Source: Chara braunii (lineage: Eukaryota > Streptophyta > Charophyceae > Charales > Characeae). Taken from it: 28,631 nt of DNA. The translations under genes were made by a program, and so were the position numbers. Below the pieces are notes generated by a model that was not told the origin of the DNA, made no database searches, and saw only the letters and a list, made by a program, of their open reading frames with translations. The stretch spans positions 3,340,342-3,368,972 of the forward strand of contig BFEA01000051.1 of NCBI GenBank assembly GCA_003427395.1. Reading direction: 5' to 3'. Numbering within the stretch: the stretch's first letter is position 1; the number at the start of each line of letters is the position of its first letter. Of this stretch, positions 10,332 through 20,041 are shown in pieces.

Positions 10332-10378
10332 GCCAAATCTGGCCGTTCGATCTAGAGGATCGTGCGGTCCAGATTGGC
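10332..10378. repeat. 47-bp imperfect palindrome
   Basis: GCCAAATCTGGCCGTTCGATC pairs with the complement of the right half (GATCGTGCGGTCCAGATTGGC) with a few mismatches and one bulge. The core word ATCTGG(N)CCGTTCG recurs as a 34-bp-spaced pair at 27572 and 27607. Confidence 0.6.
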
Positions 10379-10439
10379 CTCGCCGAGTTAGCTTGGGCCC
10401 TGGGCAAGGATGACATGCATAAATCGAGAAATGGTCCAG

Positions 10440-10540
10440 AGTTTTCCCGATCTCAACAGGGATCGAACGCGGGCCTGTATTTCAACAATTCATGAGGGTA
10501 TCACGACGCGAAGGTGTCTATTGGCATAAGCTAACGACTT
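10440..10540 (-). ncRNA. Possible tRNA-derived SINE head
   Basis: On the minus strand GTTCGATCCC (10459-10468) matches the T-loop/B-box consensus well. About 60 nt upstream, TTAGCTTATGCCAATAGACACC (10514-10535) resembles the D-arm/A box of a tRNA, imperfectly. A T tract on the plus strand at 9994-10005 could be the retroposon's A tail. No acceptor stem could be paired with confidence, so this is not a functional tRNA. It may also be chance. Confidence 0.25.
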
Positions 10541-10567
10541 TTTTTTTTTTTGGGGGGGGGGGGGGGG
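10539..10567. repeat. T13-G16 homopolymer junction
   Basis: A run of about 13 T passes directly into about 16 G. The G run is able to form quadruplex structures in principle. Confidence 0.95.
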
Positions 10568-10700
10568 AACTAAAAACTAAAACTAACGTGAAAGAGGAGC
10601 GTCACCTGACGCCCTCAGAAGTGACTAGGGCATTTTCAAGCCCCAGTGTACGTGACAGTGCCCGAAGAAAACGGGCGACCGTTTTCTGCAGCAGGTATGT

Positions 10701-10775
10701 GTTTTTTTTTTTTCTTTTTTTTTCTTTCTTTTTCTCTTTAAATCTCTTTAGGTTCGTCTTCTTTCGATTTCGATT

Positions 10776-10836
<61 letters not shown>
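10701..10836. repeat. T-rich tract and AG microsatellite
   Basis: T-rich sequence (10701-10740) is followed by an AG dinucleotide run at 10780-10836. Open frames crossing it on both strands encode simple repeats and are not genes. Confidence 0.93.
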
Positions 10837-10837
<1 letters not shown>

Positions 10838-10970
10838 AGCGAATCTCCTACCTGGCGGTGGATGTCGTGGTACTCCATCGATAAGGTGAGCAAAATTGGA
10901 ATGAATCCTCAACCAGAACATGGAAATATATGCTGCTACAGACAGCTCCCCCTCACTCGTTTCAGAAAAC

Positions 10971-11240
10971 TGCGCCTGTTCGTTTGAAGAAACTGGCAGC
11001 AGATGCAACATAAGAAAAATATTTTTTTTCTTTTTCTTTTTGTTAGATTTTTTGTTTGTTTGTTTTTTCTAATTTCCCCCCCTTTCGTTGTAGTATGGCT
11101 TGCCTGCACCCGTTCGTTTGGTGAAACAGGCTGCAGATGCGCGCCTGAATTTGAGATTTTTTTTGTGCTTGATACAGGCACGTGAGGGAGGGGATGAAAA
11201 CCTTGTTGAGCCTGACTTTAGTTCGACTTTGTGAAAAAGA
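10971..11240. repeat. Old tandem duplication, period about 134 bp
   Basis: CCTGTTCGTTTGAAGAAACTGG (near 10975) and CCCGTTCGTTTGGTGAAACAGG (near 11109) each continue with a CWGCAGATGC block and a T-rich tract. A weaker third relative, GCCTGTCCGTTTTGAATAGACG, starts near 11430. Confidence 0.6.
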
Positions 11241-11314
11241 CTGAGAGGAAGGGACGTCTGTTTCTTTGAACGACGAGTTGCCCCTGCACAGGGAAACAAA
11301 GAGGGGGTGAAAGG

Positions 11315-11356
11315 AAAGAAGAAGAAAGAAAGAAAGAAAGAAAAGAAAAAAAAAAG
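11315..11356. repeat. GAAA-rich simple repeat
   Basis: AAGAAAGAAAGAAAG-type tetranucleotide run followed by a short A tract. Confidence 0.9.
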
Positions 11357-11530
11357 TAACGGCCACGTACGTGGCCGAGGCCGCGGAACAGGTGCAGCCC
11401 AAAAATGTTATAGGGGCTGATGGGACTGTGCCTGTCCGTTTTGAATAGACGGTAGTAAAATGGTTGGGTACAACCATTCCCAGGAGCACCTGGCCTGGGA
11501 AAACGGCCAGGTACTTCTGGGGATTGAAGA

Positions 11531-11558
11531 CCTTGGTTCTTCTGGGGGAGAACCAAGG
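11531..11558. repeat. Perfect 10-bp hairpin
   Basis: CCTTGGTTCT (11531-11540) pairs with AGAACCAAGG (11549-11558) around TCTGGGGG. The surrounding 11400-11900 has short open frames in several phases but no recognisable protein. Confidence 0.7.
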
Positions 11559-11926
11559 CACTTAGCTCCTCGCCATCGATTTAGATCAAGGGTCAGTAGC
11601 ACCCACAAATGTTTGCTTGGCTGTGGGAAAAGCAGCTGCCCACATGCCTTCAACTGGCTATAAAAGTCAGCACTCCACTAAACAGCCTCACACTTGTGGC
11701 AGTGCTGCTGGGAGATTCACTTGGGTGAATGCTGGCTGGTTGCTGCATGTCGTTGGAGAGGAGATGTTGCTGGATGGAGGTGCTGGAGGTCTGCTAAAGC
11801 ATTAGAGGAAGAGGGCAACCATAGCCGAGGCTGGGAGCTCACTGACCATCTCTGCATGGGTGCCATGGCCAGTGGGCTGCATCAGGGTTGGACGGTGTAG
11901 TGAACGACAAGGGTCGTAAGGGGTTA
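11559..11926. other. Non-coding or unrecognised stretch
   Basis: GC-balanced sequence with overlapping short open frames in more than one phase (for example 11617-11805 and 11694-11900). None has a domain I recognise, and no splice-site pattern stood out. It could hide a host exon, but nothing in the sequence supports one. Confidence 0.4.
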
Positions 11927-12500
11927 TGTTATTGAAATTTTGGCTCAGCAGCAGCGGCACTTCGGTGGGGAGGTGCTGTCAGACTGACGCCATGGCGACA
12001 TCAAGATCTCCCTAAGGGGAAGCGCTGTCCGTTTGGCGGCACGACAACGACGATATTTTTTTAGTGAGGATACGCTACTGAAATTTTGACACGGCAGTGA
12101 CACTTCGGTGGGAAACTGCTGCCAATGTTTTTTGGTACGACAGTCGTGCTACCGGTTTTGATGATGCGACGAGCGACAATTCCATTTTTTTGTGGTGCGC
12201 ATCGGTTATGGTGGATTCCAGTGTGGCCTATAGGTCGGGCCAACACTGGTGTGCGTTTGGGATTGTGCGGCAGTGGTGTGTGAGCATGCGGCGGTGTTAT
12301 TGGACGACCGTGATACTAGTTTTAGCGACAACAGCAAACGGCAATTCCACTGTAATCTTTTGTGGTGCATAGCGGTTATGACGAATTTCAGCATGATGTA
12401 GAGGTTGGACTAGCGCTGGTCACAGTATGTGGTTGAGATTGTGCGGAGCTGGTGCACGATTGGGTCTGTGCGGCAGTGGTGCATGGGCCAGCGGCATGAA
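11927..12500. repeat. Cluster of decayed tandem units (146 and 165 bp)
   Basis: GAAATTTTGGCTCAGCAG at 11934 and GAAATTTTGACACGGCAG at 12080 begin two related units, both containing CACTTCGGTGGG. A second pair begins AATTCCATTTTTTTGTGGTG at 12178 and AATTCCACTGTAATC at 12343; both run through a TTGTGGTGC..CGGTTATG block and GATTGTGCGG. Related GTGCGGCAGTGGTG words recur to about 12490. This looks like an old degenerate satellite. Confidence 0.6.
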
Positions 12501-14498
12501 GAGAGCGCGAAGTGAGTGCTCGTGGCAATGACTATTGGAACTGCGAAATTTGCGATTTGCGCCGGAATAACATCTTTATTTATTGTTTTGGGGCATGCGG
12601 CACACTGGCATGCAGTTTTCTACCAGGGCCACCTTTATTTTTTTGCGGCGCGCGGTGTGAGCAGTCTTGAGTTTTGGACCATCTGGAGATGCAAGCGATG
12701 ATATGGGACTGCATTGGGACCATCAAGGCTCATTTTGGGACCAGGTGAGACTGATTTGAGATCGGGATCGGCGTATTGGTGTGGCAATTGTGAGCGGACG
12801 TGGTGCTTGGAGGTGGCGTGGACTTGCGACTAGTTGGGAAGTATCCTTGGTGGTCAAGGTGTATTTGAGATTGTGTTAGGACGGTACGGGACGTTGAAAT
12901 GACGTGAGATTTGATTATGGGAGGGCCCTCTTTGAGGGTTATCTCATTCAGACATCTCAGTGGGCCCAACCTTTATGTGATCGGGCACTGGGAGAAGGAC
13001 GCGGACTGTGATTCGGGAAAAAAAACACGAGTTATGGAGATGTGGCCTCATAGTTTGGACTTCAACGGTGGCTACCCTTTATTCTAATTGGAATATTACT
13101 CGGCTTTCTTGAGTGAGCCGATTCAAACTTCAATCAAGGTCAGTAGAATGACTCTGACTCCCTTCACATCTGTGTGAATCCACACTTTGCTTGATTCTGT
13201 TTGTTTTGAACGTTCGAAAGAAAAGGTAGATGAAAGTTGTGTGGGTCATGTATGTGAATGGAAAAGTCTGACTTGTGTATGGGGTTGCATTGGTTTTTCT
13301 TGAACTTGGTTGTTTTGCTTTGAGTATAGGTAGGTATAAGAATGTTTGCAAAGGAGGTTAATGGTGTCTACATGAGATGATGCAAAAAATTGTCTTCTTC
13401 CTACCGTCCACTTGTCTGCCTGTGATTGTGAAAATTGTTGTTTTCGAAAATTAATTCAGTGAATGTCGTAAAATGAATGCGAATGAAATAAAGTAGATAA
13501 GGTCAAAAGGGCTTAGTTTTTTCCCGAGGATTGCCCATTCTATCCCGAATGACCTTATCTATTTGTACTCGTTCAAATGATTCTTATTTTTTATCCCCTC
13601 TGATCTTTTTTCGTCAAAGCTACCCTGAACTCAAGAGGAATAAAAATAACTTAAAGCTATTTGTAAATGGATACATTTTCTTTTCTCTAGGAAGCATATG
13701 GGGCGGGGGTTCGTTGCTTTAGGAGTTGGCCCTGTTATCGACCTAGAGTGGACCATTTTACGGGGGATACTTTGCTGATTTGGTGGAGACGGTCCGACTT
13801 ATGAGATCCGAGTCTTGTGCTCGGGCGAGGAGGAGGAGTATCCTAGACCACTTCCTAGAGAGAGAGGCATGCAACACTTCAAGCAATGCCCCTGATCAAG
13901 TACCATTCGCAAAGCAACCTGTCATCCAAGAAGGCTAGGAATGTGTGAAGAGATGTGTGTGTGTTTAATCTTAGGTCGATGATAGGTTGGAATGAATAAC
14001 TTTGGCAACGCGTCTCATCAAGTCAAAACTAAGGCAATTCGATTACCTTCTCGGTTGCATCAACATTATTATTGATAGCCAACTCCTTGTTGGTGGTTGT
14101 ATGATTTTTATCTATTGAGTCGAACCGAGGTGGTCGGATTTTATTTTGATCTTGTGATATTGGATGTACCAAATGAAGATTTAGATTCTTCCGGTTATCA
14201 TTTCAGATTGGATATGTTCCTGTTGACTACGGTCGATTTCTTTTGATGTAATTATGTGTGGATGTTATAATTTTTTTTTTACTAGTGTCTAAAGGGACTA
14301 GGATTAAATTTGGGTTTCACGCTTGGTTGAGACCGTCCTAGTCGACCGACGTCCGCTTCGTACTTAGGAGATCAGCGCCCTAAGGGACGGACGACGCTCG
14401 AGACCACTTCGCGAACGAGCAAACGCCCTCGGCTGACCTACCTCTGCAATTGCATTTAAAATTTTTCGCACGTGGATCAGTAGCTCAGTAGGGAGACG
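12501..14498. other. About 2 kb with no gene recognised
   Basis: No long reading frame, no protein similarity that I recognise and no clear inverted-repeat ends. Contains short GT runs (near 13951) and GGGAC words near 12700-12740. At 14474-14492 GATCAGTAGCTCAGTAGGG resembles a tRNA A box, but no B box follows at a suitable distance. Confidence 0.5.
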
Positions 14499-14499
14499 C

Positions 14500-14527
14500 C
14501 CCTAAGGGTGGTGACATCCCCTTAGGG
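14500..14527. repeat. 9-bp hairpin
   Basis: CCCTAAGGG (14500-14508) pairs with CCCTTAGGG (14519-14527) around a 10-nt loop. CCCTAAGGG also occurs at about 14379 and 12013. Confidence 0.6.
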
Positions 14528-14775
14528 AAAAAAAACTCATGCCCCGTGGAAACCTATCCTGTCGTAGGGAACCATGGGATGTACCGTTGGCGCACCCGGC
14601 TAGAGCGGTGAAGGGGCGACGCAACCGAGGCGAAGGGGCGACGCAACCACGACCGTCTCGGCGGTTCGCGGGCTTATTAAACGTCGTTCCCGAGTTGGCT
14701 CATGATTTAGTATTATTTATCTCCTGCGTGACATGGTCGGGAGGGCTCTCACCTTTATGAAAAAGGCAATAGCCG

Positions 14776-16455
14776 ATGCGCTCGACAGCGGATGAAGGAG
14801 ACTCCTTCATTTCGAAGGTAACTTGGGATATGTTGTGTGCCCCTCGCAGTGAAGGGGGCCTGGGCATTCTTGATCCCCAGCACCGGAACTCTGCAATGCT
14901 ATGTCAATGGATAACCCGGGTCAACCAGACCTACCCACAACCCCACTTGGTGGACTTAGCCGAACAAATCTTGTCACGAGCATGAAATTTGCCACGTCCA
15001 ACGGACGTATGGATCTGCCTGCTACTTTATTCATACCAATGGAGTCACATAAAGTCTTTATTTTGAACACCAATAATTAGGGCCTGGAAAAAGATTAATC
15101 CAACCATCTGGAAGGAACCCTCCTCAAAAGCAGAGACACTGGTCCAACCCCTTTTTGAAAATGTGCATATTAGGGACAGTTCAACTAACTGGTTCAACGC
15201 AGATTCAGTCCCTTCTAACTTTGGTCGCTCCTGGATCGAACGGGGGGTGCTGAGAGTCTAAGACTTATGGGACCCTATTCTAGGGAATTGGAAAACGAAG
15301 GGGGTACTGCGGAATCAGTTGAGACAACTGCGGCAGGTGGAAGAACGGAGGGAGGCCCTGATTGATGCAATTTCACAGAAGTGGAAAAAGTTGTTGTCCC
15401 CATAAGGGGTTAATCCTCCGAGGACATGTTTCTCGGGAGATCAATCCAACCCATATGTGGTACAAAAATTCTCCTCAATAGCCCCTGATGGTAAGAGGGA
15501 GTTTGAATGCTGGAAGGTACAGGAAGAATCGTTGTAGCTGGAAGAAGACAATAGCCAACCTGTATTACGCACCCAATTGCAACAGGTAAGGGTACTGCCA
15601 TCAAAATCCTCAAATGATGTGTTCAACTTTCGTTTACAGGCAAGTAGAACCCCCGTCCTTAAACTAAGATTGGACCCTGTTCTGTGTGAGTGGTCGGTTG
15701 TAGGCAAAAGAGGAACACACGCTTCAATAGTTGATTATTCGATAAAGATATGATATGTTGTACTTAGTCCCTTGAAAACTCCATAAGTCATAGCGAGAGC
15801 CAGATGGATGTAGTTATTGGATGTTTTCGCTCATGAGATAGATAAAACCTTGAATGGATGCTGGTTTCAACTGAAGTTCATAGCTAATCAAAGGCATGCC
15901 TCTCTGATGTGGATGGTATCGCTTGTAGCCACTCCCTCAGCTGTGTGGCTAGCTGAACACGGTATGACTCTGAATCTTACCTTCTCTCGTTGCAGTTGGG
16001 CATTCGAATCAATCATCCACCTGTGGTGGGATTGTCCGACATCAGCTCGAATGTGGAAATGGTGGCAAAAACATTGGGATCGCATCTCCGGCCCCGCTTT
16101 TGCCTGGACAAAGGAATAAACTCTTCTGGGTGGCGTTCTGTTGGGGACACAGAAGGCCAAAGGGTGGGGCTATGTAGCCAAAACGACCCGAGCCGCATGC
16201 TTTAATGTGATATGGCAAGAAAGAAACGGAAAAACATTCAATGGCTTAAATTTCACCAATCAGCAGATCAAAAGAACTATCAAATCTCAAATACGGCAGG
16301 CCATCAAAGCAGACTGGAGATGGAAAGTGGCAATGCTACAAAAACCCCGCTCATGCATCAAATGGTTCAAACAAACTTGGGCATTGAACAACCATCTCTA
16401 CAAGGTATCGGATGACATGCAACTGTGCATTGACGCCTGGTGGTTCCAGGATTAA
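14776..16455 (+). pseudogene. LINE copy C ORF2 C-terminal remnant with zf-RVT
   Basis: One reading frame can be followed for 1.68 kb with no frame shift, broken only by stops: TGA 14983, TGA 15064, TAA 15259, TAA 15403, TAG 15535, TGA 15751, TAA 15784, TAG just before 15817 and TAA 16117. Landmarks shared with B are GGLGILDPQ, FxxxIIRAWKK, DLWDPILGNWK and the terminal IWQERN and WFKQTWALN blocks. The zf-RVT domain (about 15945-16060) keeps one Cys of the first pair (FSRC), then HLWWDC and the Trp cluster. The TGA at 14983 falls where B has Trp in HEWNL; TAA 16117 also aligns with Trp of B and D. Copies B and C both carry a stop at the position before the xxIxxAWKK block (TAG 25598, TGA 15064), most simply two independent hits on one TGG. 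Confidence 0.85.
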
Positions 16456-16800
16456 TCCTCGTTTTTTGTTAGTGAGAGTTGGGGTGGGTGGACGCTGGTT
16501 TTTAGTTTTAGTACAAAATGGGTCAGAATGATGTGCTCGTATATAGTCTCGCTTTGAGTAATATTCTTGTTGCTTTAATTTGTAGTAAACGATTCTTTGT
16601 TTGGTTATAGTTGGTTTTAATTCGTAGTAACAAACTGACACTCCGTTGTCGGTGTTGGCCGCAGGAGGCAGGCAGTTGGTTGGTGGTGGTTTTGGGTTGG
16701 TTTTGGGGAGGGAGTTGCCACTAGAACTAGGATCCCCCCCCTGGGTTAGAGGTGGTCGTAACAGGTGGAATCAAGTTAGATAGAGGGTAGGTTAGGGACT
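14776..16800 (+). mobile_element. LINE copy C, 5'-truncated
   Basis: Similarity to copy B starts within the post-RT region (SFISKVTW matching GFISKVAW) and runs to the ORF2 stop at 16453-16455. The rest to about 16800 is presumed 3' UTR with no clear poly(A) tail. 5' truncation is usual for LINEs. The upstream join is near 14776; 14539-14775 has an open frame but nothing I can align. Confidence 0.8.
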
Positions 16801-16850
16801 TAGGGTAATGGCGTGGTATGTTTCATGTGGTGGTTCCCTTTATTTTGGTT
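16456..16850 (+). other. Probable 3' UTR of copy C and junction with D
   Basis: GT-rich sequence with no poly(A) tail that I can identify. The frame opening at 16818 begins with a hydrophobic stretch before it reaches sequence that aligns with LINE ORF2, so the C/D junction lies somewhere between about 16800 and 16900. Confidence 0.45.
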
Positions 16851-16899
16851 TGTTCGACTTTGTTGGTCTTGGGGACAATTTTCTTCTACCAGGGTTGGG

Positions 16900-17768
16900 A
16901 AATGTCAGCACAGCGGTTCCCACTTGGCCATTCTGTGACTGGACTAAAATTTCCAACGCCTCTTGGTTCCAACCCGATGAGCATGGGCTGGTACAGTGCA
17001 AAAAAAAGTAAAATAGTAACTTTGGCAGACTACAAACCAAAAGTGGGTATAAAAATTCTCAGACAGAAGGTCAAAAAGTACCCATTCGTGACAGTAGCAA
17101 AAAGACGGGCGAAACAAGGAGTGTTGAGCACAACCCGAGAGAAAATGCAAGCATTGTGGGTGAAACTCAAAGGTCTACCGTCCCAAAAACTGGCTAGCAT
17201 GTTATGACTACAGGGAATTTTGGCTACAACCTCAGCAGTCTGGTTAGCATCAAAGGGAATGGAGATTCCCACTACCTGTTTGAGGTGTAGATGGGGTTGG
17301 GAGACCACGAGACACTTATGGTTGTCTTGCCCAGCGTCGAGGTGCATATGGGACTGGTGGATTAAACACTGGAGAAGGTTCACCATAAACAACTTTGATT
17401 GGTCTGATGACTGGATTCTGACTGGCTGCAGTACAGATAAAAGTGAGTGGAAATATGTGGCACAGGTTTCAAGAGCAATCATCATGAAGGTGATCTGGAA
17501 CGATAGAAACAATCAGTTGTTTCGTCATCAATGCATGTCTGACATTCAAATCAAGAAACGCATAATTTCAGATTTGAAAAGAATTATAATCTGTGATTGG
17601 AGTAGACGTACAGCTCGGGGAACTAATGCCAACCAATTGAAATGGTTCAAGGAGACCTGGGGGAGGAATACGGGTTTGGCACTTGTGGATGATAGAGGGA
17701 AGCTGTCCTTATGCTCTTGGTTATTGACCACGATAGGTCATGGGGAACGTTTTATTACTCCACCTTGA
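16900..17768 (+). pseudogene. LINE copy D ORF2 C-terminal remnant with zf-RVT
   Basis: A single frame runs from about 16900 to the stop at 17766, broken only by TGA 17205-17207, which falls where copies B and C have Trp. Before it LWVKLKGLPSQKLASML matches LWAQLKTLPSQKLAL in B. After it the zf-RVT domain is complete: C-L-R-C, then RHLWLSC and a Trp-rich tail, followed by VIWNDRN and WFKETWGRN. zf-RVT is a zinc-binding module found downstream of the RT in plant LINEs, thought to help bind nucleic acid. This is the best-preserved zf-RVT of the window besides copy B. The hydrophobic N-terminal part of the open frame (16818-16900) is probably not LINE protein. Confidence 0.85.
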
Positions 17769-17931
17769 GCAGCGAGTATTTTTTTTTTTCCTTTTCTTCT
17801 GTCATAATGGGGGCGTTTCTTTCTCAGGTTTTATTTTCACGTTTACCTGCAGGAGGTATGAGGTGTGGAGTGAAGGTGATTGGCAAGATGGGACAGGGAA
17901 GTTGGGCAGGTAGATGTGTTTGGGAGTTTGG

Positions 17932-17965
17932 GAGTTTAGAAGCTAGCCCGGGTGCTTCTAAACTC
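17932..17965 (+). repeat. 12-bp hairpin in the 3' UTR of copy D
   Basis: GAGTTTAGAAGC (17932-17943) pairs perfectly with GCTTCTAAACTC (17954-17965) around a 10-nt loop. In several LINE clades the RT recognises a 3' UTR stem-loop of its own RNA; whether this is such a site is not shown. I did not find an equivalent in copy B. Confidence 0.75.
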
Positions 17966-18128
17966 TCACATTTTCATGAGCTTCAAATTTTAATTTTTGG
18001 AGAATTATTGTGCGTAAGGACAAGTTTGGGACGTTGGACCCGGTTTCCAGTTTTTAGCCGATTCTGGGTAATGGCCCCAGTATTCCGGGTTGAAGTGTGA
18101 GGTCCCCGGCCTCAACTTGTTCATTGTT

Positions 18129-18175
18129 AATAAAAGTTCTCAAGTTTCTCCGAAAAAAAAAAAAAAAAAAAAAAA
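18129..18175 (+). terminator. Poly(A) signal and retroposed tail of copy D
   Basis: AATAAA at 18129-18134 is followed 18 nt later by 23 A (18153-18175). This spacing is normal for cleavage and polyadenylation, and the tail is the copied end of the retroposed RNA. Confidence 0.85.
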
Positions 18176-18260
18176 TCCCAACGCCTGCGCCTAAGCTAGG
18201 TAATGGTCCCAGTACTGTGTATTTGTTTTGTTTTCCGGGTTGTTTGTGGAGGGATTCGCG

Positions 18261-19761
18261 GGGCACGGTCCCACTAGCACCCAGATTAGCCTTAGCTATA
18301 TCCGAGGGACATGTGTTTTTTGTATTAAAGACACTTCAAGGAATAATTAGAAATAGAGAAAGTAAAGCAGGATTAGCCGCGCTAACACAGACACAGCGCC
18401 AATGACAACAAACACATGCGAGAGAGAGGGAGGAAGACTATACAACATTCTAAGTGTATCTGGACATGTCCTAGGTCCGATACATTCCAAATGTGTGAGC
18501 AAAAATCTTGCTAGTGGTTCCCGCCTTGCATAAATCTCCTTGTTCAGTTGCTAGTGCTCTTGCGGCTGAGCCTGCCAGGGAAATTTTATTGGAAATGTAT
18601 GGGGCGGTTTTATGTGCCTGATACATTCCCAGCCTCTCTACACGTCTCTGATGCTGAACTCATGGGGTGGACGGACAACGCTTCCCATTCTGACAGGCCA
18701 ACTGCCCACTCATAATATTTTAGAAATTCATTATATATAGGTCACTTTTCTGAATGGAACTCGTGACCGCCCTCTACCCGAAAGACAATTACTCTAGAGA
18801 GAAGACCCCCCTCCGAATGCGTTTTCTTTTCTTTTTTTTATGCATGGCCAATGAGCGGGGGATCCATTTCATTGCAAAACATGAAAAACAGAATACGAAC
18901 CAAACAATTGATGAAAAAATCAGTGCCCTCATATCTCCGTGGAATGGACGGCCCTAAAGGATCGAAGTACTACGTTGTCTTGATTTAATTATGAAAACAC
19001 ATGTTGCAGGGATATAGCTAAGGGTGGCAAAGAGGATTGTGGTAAGTGTCTGAATGTGGACGTGTTTGTGGACAGGTGCGAAAAATTATGATTGATCTAT
19101 TTTTCTGCACATCTCCCTGGAACACGTCCCGATTCAGACACTTCTTCCAATCCTCTTTGCCAGTGGGATTTGGCTCTAAGGCTTGGCCCTAAGGCTTAGA
19201 GGTAGACCCCACCGCCCAAAGTCTGGAAAAGGCAGTTTCCGTGGTAAAGCGACGAGGAAGTCCTGTAAGTTTTCGGAAAAGAAAAAACGGGATCCCACTG
19301 AAGTGCCTCTTTTCCAGACTTTTGGAAGAGTTCTTCCAGACTTTCGGACCAGTTTGGTTGTTTTGTCCACCGTCGAAGCCCGGGTAGGCCGTGGTGGACC
19401 TGCGGGGTGGCCGCTCACGGGTCGTGGGGAGCACCATGCGGACACAAAATGGACCTACGCGATCTCCCAAGTCTGGAAGACGTAGGGGGATGCCCTCCCC
19501 TTACCCCTTGCATTTGCCACAAAATTTTGGCGAGGCTGACGTGGATCGACCGTTTTCCGCAAGGAAAAGGACTTGGAAACTCGCTCCTCTTTTCCAGGCG
19601 CCACTTTTCCGGGCAGTGGGGTCTGGGAAATACAAAAAAAAGGACTTCCAGACACTTTTCCAGAGGCTGTGGGGTCCGAGAAAACACCAGGCGGAAAAGT
19701 TCTTCCGAGATTTTTCCCTATGGGGTCCACCTCGTATCCCCTTGCTAGTGGGACCGTGCCC
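18261..19761. mobile_element. Non-autonomous TIR element inserted in LINE E
   Basis: The ends are perfect 19-bp inverted repeats: GGGCACGGTCCCACTAGCA at 18261-18279 and its complement at 19743-19761. The interior (1.46 kb) has no transposase reading frame. The right third (19200-19700) contains about nine TTTTCCAGAC/GTCTGGAAAA-like motifs in both orientations, which resemble subterminal transposase-binding repeats. No target-site duplication is visible (GCG before, TCG after), so the superfamily is open. The interior also contains a long hairpin at 19024-19162. Confidence 0.72.
19024..19162. repeat. Long hairpin (about 62-bp arms) inside the TIR element
   Basis: Left arm 19024-19085 pairs with right arm 19100-19162. 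Perfect blocks are TGGCAAAGAGGATTG (15 bp), AAGTGTCTGAAT (12 bp) and GGACGTGTT (9 bp), separated by 2-4 mismatched bases, then a looser stretch and an A5/T5 pair around a loop of about 14 nt. The shape resembles a small nested foldback MITE or a miRNA-type precursor. No transcript evidence is available. Confidence 0.75.
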
Positions 19762-19787
19762 TCGACCTCCACCTTTTTGTTCTGTGT

Positions 19788-19827
19788 AATAAAGAGCAGA
19801 GTTTCTTATATTAAAAAAAAAAAAAAA
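19788..19827 (+). terminator. Poly(A) signal and retroposed tail of copy E
   Basis: AATAAA at 19788-19793 followed by a 15-A tail at 19813-19827. The AAAG-rich DNA just after it (19831-19846) is the apparent landing site of copy B. Confidence 0.8.
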
Positions 19828-20041
19828 GACAGAAAAGAAAAGAAAACCCCCCACAGTGAAGTAATGCACGTATTTATGCTCATGCGAAGATCTAGCTGGT
19901 GTGAAGGTTTTAAGTTAGCGAGGTTGGGCGCGCGCCGGGAGGCGTTCGCCTTTGATACGTTCAAGTGACGGGTGACGGGTGCGGGGCAAACACTTAGCAA
20001 AGTGGTAAGTGAACAGCGTTCTGAGGGACGACTTCTTCAAC

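Larger units (their letters stand above)
16850..18175 (+). mobile_element. LINE copy D, 5'-truncated, with poly(A) tail
   Basis: Carries only the C-terminal part of ORF2 (to 17768), a roughly 385-bp 3' UTR, AATAAA at 18129-18134 and a 23-A tail at 18153-18175. The intact tail marks retroposition from a polyadenylated RNA. Its 3' UTR end resembles copy E (GTAATGGYCCCAGTA, CCGGGTTG, TGTTC, AATAAA, AGTTTCT in the same order), so D and E belong to one subfamily. Confidence 0.87.
18180..19827 (+). mobile_element. LINE copy E, 3' UTR remnant split by a DNA transposon
   Basis: Directly after D's tail, 18199-18260 repeats D's UTR order (GTAATGGTCCCAGTACTG, then CCGGGTTG). After a 1.5-kb interruption, 19762-19812 resumes with CTCGACC, TTGTTCTG, AATAAA (19788-19793) and AGTTTCTT, and a 15-A tail follows (19813-19827). 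Alignment to D shows the two pieces are one severely 5'-truncated copy with no coding sequence. D is the template that reveals the interruption. Confidence 0.7.

Noticed and set aside
10492-10839. 115-residue open frame ending in alternating Arg-Glu
   Set aside because: It is made of T, G and AG simple repeats.
11043-11561. 172-residue minus-strand open frame
   Set aside because: It runs through GAAA repeats and poly-T tracts, giving Phe/Ser/Leu-rich sequence, and other frames over the same DNA are equally open.
14474-14550. Possible tRNA or SINE starting at the A-box-like TAGCTCAGTAGGG
   Set aside because: No B box (GTTCRANYC) at 30-60 nt and no acceptor-stem partner.
16818-16900. Hydrophobic N-terminus resembling a signal peptide or membrane segment
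   Set aside because: The start is only the first ATG of an open frame at a LINE truncation junction; the rest aligns with the ORF2 interior, so it is not a real protein start.
17205-17207. TGA at Trp sites as evidence of a code in which TGA means Trp
   Set aside because: Trp sites are also hit by TAG and TAA, and copies carry frame shifts and deletions. Mutational decay explains all of these; a reassigned code explains only some.
19183-19968. Several overlapping open frames on both strands in the TIR element
   Set aside because: All six frames are partly open because the region is rich in CC/GG motifs; no frame has transposase motifs or conserved content.
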